NCBI GenBank assembly: GCA_013215945.1
Contig: JABSOM010000001.1
Coordinates: forward strand, 310,001 to 374,000
Source of the DNA: Campylobacteraceae bacterium
GTDB taxonomy: Bacteria > Campylobacterota > Campylobacteria > Campylobacterales > Arcobacteraceae
DNA length: 64,000 bases
Reading direction: 5' to 3'
The position numbers and the translations under genes are program-made. Positions 51,522-64,000 of the stretch are shown here, one piece after another; position 1 is the stretch's first letter; every line of letters starts with the position of its first letter. Under the pieces are notes generated by a model. It made no database searches, was not told the DNA's origin, and was given only the letters and a program-made list of their open reading frames with translations.

Positions 51522-52229
51522 CTATTTAATTATCACTTGATTTTTAAAATAATAACCTTGAATATAATCGCAAGGAAGTTTTTGCACCAAATCAAAGTCT
51601 TCTTGTGTTTCCACACCTTCAATAATAGAGTATTGTTTGTTTAATCGAATTGTAGTTAATAAGCCTTCTAAATAAGGAATAAAATTTTTGTTTTTTTCAA
51701 TCATTCGTAAAAAAGATTTATCAATTTTTATATATTTACTTTGGTTCATAATATAAAAAGAAAACATTGACCCTTCTTGTGCAAAATCATCTAAAGCAAC
51801 TTCAATATTAAGTTCATTAAGCCAAAGCGCAAAATCACGCATCACACTGGCACTTGTTTCATCATCACTACCATTTTCTGTTATTTCTACAACTAAATTT
51901 TTGCTGTTTTTTTGTAAAAAACCACTCCAATATTTTTGTTGTTCTTTAGTAACTACAATATCTGCATCAAAATTAACAAAAAGTTTTTTATCAATATTAA
52001 AATCTTTAATTTGTTTTTCTTTATTTCTTTTTTCAAGTTCGAAAAATAAATCATTAAAATGATGTAATTCTCTAAATATTTCTTCTGTTGATATAATACT
52101 ATCACAAATGTCAAATTTACTCAAAGCTTCATAAGCAAAAATATCTAAATTGTCTTTTTTAAATATAGGCTCATATTTTGTAAAATACTTTGCTTGGGAG
52201 ATAATATCTTTAAATTCTTGTTTATTCAT
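51522..52229 (-). CDS. Stand-alone EAL-domain phosphodiesterase-like protein
   Basis: The 235-residue protein is a lone EAL domain. The residues needed for cyclic di-GMP hydrolysis can be traced: Glu of EALSKF, Asn of FVNFDAD, Glu of VVEITENG, the Asp pair in LDDFAQEGS, Lys of KIDKSFL, Glu of IEGVETQEDF and Gln of IQGYYF. The loop after LDDF (AQEGS rather than GTGYS) is unusual and may weaken dimer-coupled activity. No GGDEF or sensor domain is attached. Confidence 0.85.
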   Translation of the reverse strand: MNKQEFKDIISQAKYFTKYEPIFKKDNLDIFAYEALSKFDICDSIISTEEIFRELHHFNDLFFELEKRNKEKQIKDFNIDKKLFVNFDADIVVTKEQQKYWSGFLQKNSKNLVVEITENGSDDETSASVMRDFALWLNELNIEVALDDFAQEGSMFSFYIMNQSKYIKIDKSFLRMIEKNKNFIPYLEGLLTTIRLNKQYSIIEGVETQEDFDLVQKLPCDYIQGYYFKNQVIIK

Positions 52230-52289
52230 GTTCGAATAATAGCGGAATAAACTTAATTAGTATTGATAATAACTATTGATATATTTTAA

Positions 52290-52676
52290 TTATTGTAAAA
52301 TAGTAGTAATAATAAAAAGAAAAGGATAAATTATAACATTCATATATCTAAAGAGAAGTCCCATATTTATATTCATTGGAATAATATCACAGAGTTCATT
52401 ACCTTGAGATATTTTTTTCATAATACTTAGTTTAAATACAATATCAAAAAATTTTATAATTATAATGGAGCTCATTAAAAAAGTAAAGTTGTGCAGATAA
52501 ATACTTAAAAAGATAGAATAAAAAAAGCTTGTATGTGAAAATAAGTATAAAGGTAAATTTTGTGAAAAAAGGAAGTAGTTTTTATTTAAATAAGAATATA
52601 AGTCAGGCGATTTTTGCCAAGTGGATTCAAAAAGTTCAAGTATTATAAAAAAGATTAATAACAAATAATAATCCAT
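52290..52676 (-). CDS. Unknown small membrane protein
   Basis: This 128-residue, very hydrophobic protein has about four membrane segments (YYLLLIFFIILELFE, FFYSIFLSIYLHNFTFLMSSIIII, FFDIVFKLSI, VIIYPFLFIITTIL). It has no motif I recognise. It lies between the EAL gene and the end of rpoC with its own frame, but AT-rich sequence easily yields hydrophobic frames, so it may not be expressed. Confidence 0.5.
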   Translation of the reverse strand: MDYYLLLIFFIILELFESTWQKSPDLYSYLNKNYFLFSQNLPLYLFSHTSFFYSIFLSIYLHNFTFLMSSIIIIKFFDIVFKLSIMKKISQGNELCDIIPMNINMGLLFRYMNVIIYPFLFIITTILQ

Positions 52677-52689
52677 TATAATACTTGGA

Positions 52690-61523
<8,834 letters not shown>

Positions 61524-61545
61524 ATAATAGTAAATGTTAAAATAA

Positions 61546-61917
61546 TTATTTAACTTCTACTTTAGCTCCAGCTTCTTCTAAAGAAGTTTTTGCAGCTTCT
61601 GCATCTTCTTTAGAGATTCCTTCTTTAATTGTTGAAGGAATGTTTTCAGCAGCAGCTTTCGCTTCTTTTAATCCTAAACCAGTTAATGCTCTAATTGCTT
61701 TAATAACATTAATTTTTTTAGCACCAGTTTCAACGATAACTACGTCAAATTCAGTTTGTTCTTCAGCAGCTTCGCCACCAGCAGCAGCTCCACCAGCTAC
61801 AACAGTAGGTTGTGCAGATACTCCAAATTTTTCTTCAAATTCTTTAACTAATTCAGATAATTCTAATACTGATAAGTTAGAGATATATTCTAATACGTCT
61901 TCTCTAGAAATTGCCAT
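61546..61917 (-). CDS. rplL: 50S ribosomal protein L7/L12
   Basis: The 123-residue protein has the N-terminal dimerisation helices ([30 protein letters not shown]), an Ala/Gly hinge ([10 protein letters not shown]) and the C-terminal factor-binding domain ([29 protein letters not shown]). It follows rplJ by 43 bp. It binds L10 in multiple copies on the ribosomal stalk. Confidence 0.98.
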   Translation of the reverse strand: MAISREDVLEYISNLSVLELSELVKEFEEKFGVSAQPTVVAGGAAAGGEAAEEQTEFDVVIVETGAKKINVIKAIRALTGLGLKEAKAAAENIPSTIKEGISKEDAEAAKTSLEEAGAKVEVK

Positions 61918-61960
61918 TTAAGGTCCTTTTATTTTTTTTATTTTTTTAACAGCTAGTAAA

Positions 61961-62449
61961 CTATGCTGCTTCTTCTTCTTTTTTCTTCATTAAGTTGTCT
62001 AAACCAGTTACTAAACATCTAGCAGGTGCAGTCCAAACAGATAATAACATACCAAGAAGTTCATCTTTAGTTGCAAGTTTAGCGAATTGGTTAACAGTTG
62101 CAAGAGATGCAATTTTACCTTCGATGATACCTGATTTAATTTCAAACTTATCTTTCATTGTTGCTGCAAAAGTATCAGCTACTTTACAAGCAGTAACTTG
62201 ATCTTCTGACCATACAAAAATGTTATTTCCATTTAATTCAATATCACCATAATCAGCATTTTTTACAGCAACTGTAACCAATGAGTTTTTAGCAACTTGA
62301 ACAGTAGCACCAGCTTCTTTAGCTGCTGCTCTTAATGTTTCTAACTCTTTATGTGAAACACCATTGTACCCACAAACTACTACAGCTTGAGATCCTTTGA
62401 ATTCACCAGTTAAAAAATCAATTATTTCGGATTTTCGTTGTTTGTTCAT
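61961..62449 (-). CDS. rplJ: 50S ribosomal protein L10
   Basis: The 162-residue stalk-base protein begins NKQRKSEIIDFLTGEFKGSQAVVVCGYNGVSHKELETLRAAAKEAGA and ends in the L7/L12-binding helix. It has a strong GGAGGAA ribosome site and a structured leader. L10 usually represses its own mRNA by binding the leader. Confidence 0.97.
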   Translation of the reverse strand: MNKQRKSEIIDFLTGEFKGSQAVVVCGYNGVSHKELETLRAAAKEAGATVQVAKNSLVTVAVKNADYGDIELNGNNIFVWSEDQVTACKVADTFAATMKDKFEIKSGIIEGKIASLATVNQFAKLATKDELLGMLLSVWTAPARCLVTGLDNLMKKKEEEAA

Positions 62450-62481
62450 TAATAATTCCTCCCTTCAAAACATGAAACTTC

Positions 62482-62521
62482 AAAAGGTTTTACAAAGAAT
62501 GGGAAGCATTCTTAACCTTTT
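62482..62521 (-). promoter_or_regulatory. L10-leader-like stem-loop before rplJ
   Basis: A nested hairpin reads on the minus strand AAAAGGTT, then AAGAATG-CTTCC-CATTCTT, then AACCTTTT. It sits about 33 bases before the rplJ ATG. Position and nested form fit an L10 autoregulatory leader, though I cannot align it to the known family. Confidence 0.5.
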
Positions 62522-62600
62522 TTCTCCAGTTTTATATCAGTGCTTTGTAACACTCAAAAATAAAGACCTTATCTTTACTATTGAATCTTAAAAAGAAAAC

Positions 62601-62627
62601 TTAAATAAGAGTAAAACTCTTATTTAA
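62601..62627 (-). terminator. Terminator/attenuator between rplA and rplJ
   Basis: TTAAATAAGAGT, AAA loop, ACTCTTATTTAA is a perfect 12-bp stem. On the minus strand it is followed directly by GTTTTCTTTTT. It overlaps the rplA stop and would reduce transcription into rplJL-rpoBC. Confidence 0.75.
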
Positions 62628-63318
62628 GGTCCATTAATGCTAATGGCTCTAATTGAATCGATGGACTCATAGTTAAAGATACAACTGCTCTAGTATAAAA
62701 TCTACCTTTTGCAGTTGAAGGTTTAGCTTTATTGATTGCAATTAAAAATGCTTCAATATTTTCTTTGATTGCTTCAGCAGAAAAAGATGCTTTTCCTACA
62801 GCTGCTTGCATATTCCCTTTTTTATCAACTCTATATGTAACTTGACCACCTTTAGCGTCAGAAACAGCTTTAGTTACGTCCATAGTTACAGTACCAACTT
62901 TAGGATTAGGCATTAAACCTTTTGGTCCTAAGATTCTTCCTACTTTTCCAACAATACCCATACAATCAGGAGTTGCAATTAATACATCAAAATCAATTTT
63001 ACCCGCTTGAATATCAGCTGCTAATTCATCATTACCAACAATATCAGCACCTGCTGCTTTTGCTTCGTCCATTTTAGCACCTTTAGCAAAAACTGCAACT
63101 CTAACAGTTTTACCAGTACCATTTGGAAGAACAACTGCACCTCTGATCATTTGATCAGCATGTCTTGGATCTACATTTAAATTAAGTGAAACTTCAACAC
63201 TTTCGTCAAACTTAGCAGATTTCAATTCTTTTAACATAGCTACTGCTTCTGTTAATTCGTATTGTTTACTTTCTACTTTTTCTACTAGTGCTTTAAATCT
63301 TTTTGAAACTTTTGCCAT
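62620..63318 (-). CDS. rplA: 50S ribosomal protein L1
   Basis: The 232-residue protein has the standard L1 blocks [44 protein letters not shown] and [15 protein letters not shown], and ends ALMDLK. It follows rplK and precedes rplJ in the conserved operon. Confidence 0.98.
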   Translation of the reverse strand: MAKVSKRFKALVEKVESKQYELTEAVAMLKELKSAKFDESVEVSLNLNVDPRHADQMIRGAVVLPNGTGKTVRVAVFAKGAKMDEAKAAGADIVGNDELAADIQAGKIDFDVLIATPDCMGIVGKVGRILGPKGLMPNPKVGTVTMDVTKAVSDAKGGQVTYRVDKKGNMQAAVGKASFSAEAIKENIEAFLIAINKAKPSTAKGRFYTRAVVSLTMSPSIQLEPLALMDLK

Positions 63319-63367
63319 TTTTATCTCCGCAATATTTTATTTGTTATGAATGTAAAATTCATTTTGC

Positions 63368-63392
63368 TACCAGCGCTTTAAGTCAGCTGGTA
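63368..63392 (-). promoter_or_regulatory. Hairpin between rplK and rplA
   Basis: TACCAGC, 11 bases, GCTGGTA forms a 7-bp GC-containing stem in an AT-rich gap. It could be an L1-binding or RNA-processing site. The usual L1 target bulge is not recognisable. Confidence 0.4.
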
Positions 63393-63412
63393 AGACTATT
63401 GTTAAAGTAGAA

Positions 63413-63835
63413 TTATTCTACTTCAACTCCCATAGATTTAGCAGAACCAGCTACAATTTTAGCAGCTTGTTCTACATCATTTGTATTTAAATCCGAAATT
63501 TTCATTTTAACGATTTCTAATACTTGTTCTTTTGTTAATTTAGCAATTTTATTTTTTGCTGGATTTTCAGAACCTTTTTTGATTCCTGCAACTTTTTTAA
63601 TTAAATCAGTCATAGGTGGTTGTTTTAACTCAAATGTAAAACTTTTATCAGCATAAATAGTAATTACAACTGGGATTTTAAAACCTGCTTGTGATTTTGT
63701 TTTTTCATTGAATGCTTTACAGAATTCCATGATATTTACGCCTCTTTGACCTAATGCAGGTCCTACTGGTGGTGATGGGTTAGCAGCTCCAGCTGGTATT
63801 TGAAGTTTTAAAATTCCCGCTATTTTTTTTGCCAT
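63413..63835 (-). CDS. rplK: 50S ribosomal protein L11
   Basis: The 140-residue protein begins [42 protein letters not shown], as in all bacterial L11, and carries the C-terminal RNA-binding domain. It binds the GTPase-centre rRNA. Confidence 0.98.
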   Translation of the reverse strand: MAKKIAGILKLQIPAGAANPSPPVGPALGQRGVNIMEFCKAFNEKTKSQAGFKIPVVITIYADKSFTFELKQPPMTDLIKKVAGIKKGSENPAKNKIAKLTKEQVLEIVKMKISDLNTNDVEQAAKIVAGSAKSMGVEVE

Positions 63836-63878
63836 TGTGTTTCCTTTTAATTTTAAATGTATTTAAATATATTAATGA

Positions 63879-63935
63879 TTAGTCATTAGGCAAGAAAACT
63901 ATAGAAGAAGCTAAGTTTTTTTGCCTAATGACTAA
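63879..63935 (-). promoter_or_regulatory. Long inverted repeat between nusG and rplK
   Basis: TTAGTCATTAGGCAA (63879-63893) and its exact complement TTGCCTAATGACTAA (63921-63935) form a 15-bp perfect stem around a 27-base loop. It lies 8 bp after the nusG stop and 43 bp before rplK. A role in processing or attenuation is an inference. Confidence 0.6.
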
Positions 63936-63943
63936 GTATTCTC

Positions 63944-64000
63944 TTATACTACTCGTTCAACTTGAGTATAAGAGATTTCTACTGGTGTATTTCTTCCAAA
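63944..64000 (-). CDS. nusG: NusG transcription factor, C-terminal end (truncated by window)
   Basis: The minus strand at the window edge reads FGRNTPVEISYTQVERVV and then TAA, the KOW-domain end of NusG. The position directly upstream of rplK is the usual secE-nusG-rplK order. The rest of the gene lies outside the window. Confidence 0.9.
   Translation of the reverse strand, partial: FGRNTPVEISYTQVERVV

Overview
The window is a very AT-rich bacterial chromosome segment. It most likely comes from the Campylobacterota, close to Arcobacter and its relatives. The evidence is the low GC content, separate (unfused) rpoB and rpoC genes, many short intergenic gaps, and several sensor kinases with the H-box style AHQWRQPLN / AHEINTP. 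The family assignment is an inference from gene content, not a database match. I found no tRNA, rRNA or CRISPR array.

Layout. (1) 1-12.2 kb holds small accessory loci: an operon of a LysE-type exporter, an ECF sigma factor and a periplasmic rhodanese; a Crp-type regulator with a DMT exporter and an acetyltransferase; an M32 carboxypeptidase; a zinc-type CDF exporter; a chemoreceptor; a tiny cysteine-rich gene divergent from a second ECF sigma factor; and an AlkD-like glycosylase. (2) 12.4-26.6 kb is a recombination-scarred zone. It has an exported beta-propeller protein, an unknown membrane protein, an amino-acid/amide catabolic locus (LysR regulator, a fusion of diaminopropionate ammonia-lyase with an M20 amidohydrolase, and a second M20 amidohydrolase), a YefM/YoeB toxin-antitoxin pair, three copies of a long palindromic repeat, and broken pieces of neighbouring genes. 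A hydrolase and a two-component system close it. (3) 25.7-38.6 kb holds a binding protein divergent from a sensor kinase, an exported agmatine-deiminase-like enzyme, housekeeping-type genes, and a sulfide:quinone oxidoreductase locus with DUF1641 and its own two-component system. (4) 38.9-48.9 kb is a complete phosphonate (C-P lyase) operon, phnF-C-D-E-G-H-I-J-K-L-M-N-P, with operator-like repeats upstream. (5) 49-52.7 kb holds small miscellaneous genes. (6) 52.7-64 kb is the conserved nusG-rplK-rplA-rplJ-rplL-rpoB-rpoC block on the minus strand, with several RNA hairpins.

Most interesting signal. Two SigZ-like ECF sigma factors with cysteine-bearing tails lie 9.7 kb apart, and neither has an anti-sigma gene beside it. 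Three promoter-like sites of the form TGCAnC-N16-CGTCTn, all with exactly 16 bases of T-rich spacer, precede (a) the LysE-sigma-rhodanese operon, (b) the second sigma gene and (c) a 50-residue, 17-cysteine metallothionein-like peptide gene that I read directly from the sequence (10499-10651, minus strand). This looks like a self-activating thiol/metal response circuit. The second theme is genome remodelling at 14.7-22 kb, where palindromic repeats and microhomology deletions have left decayed copies of a hydrolase gene and a histidine kinase gene.
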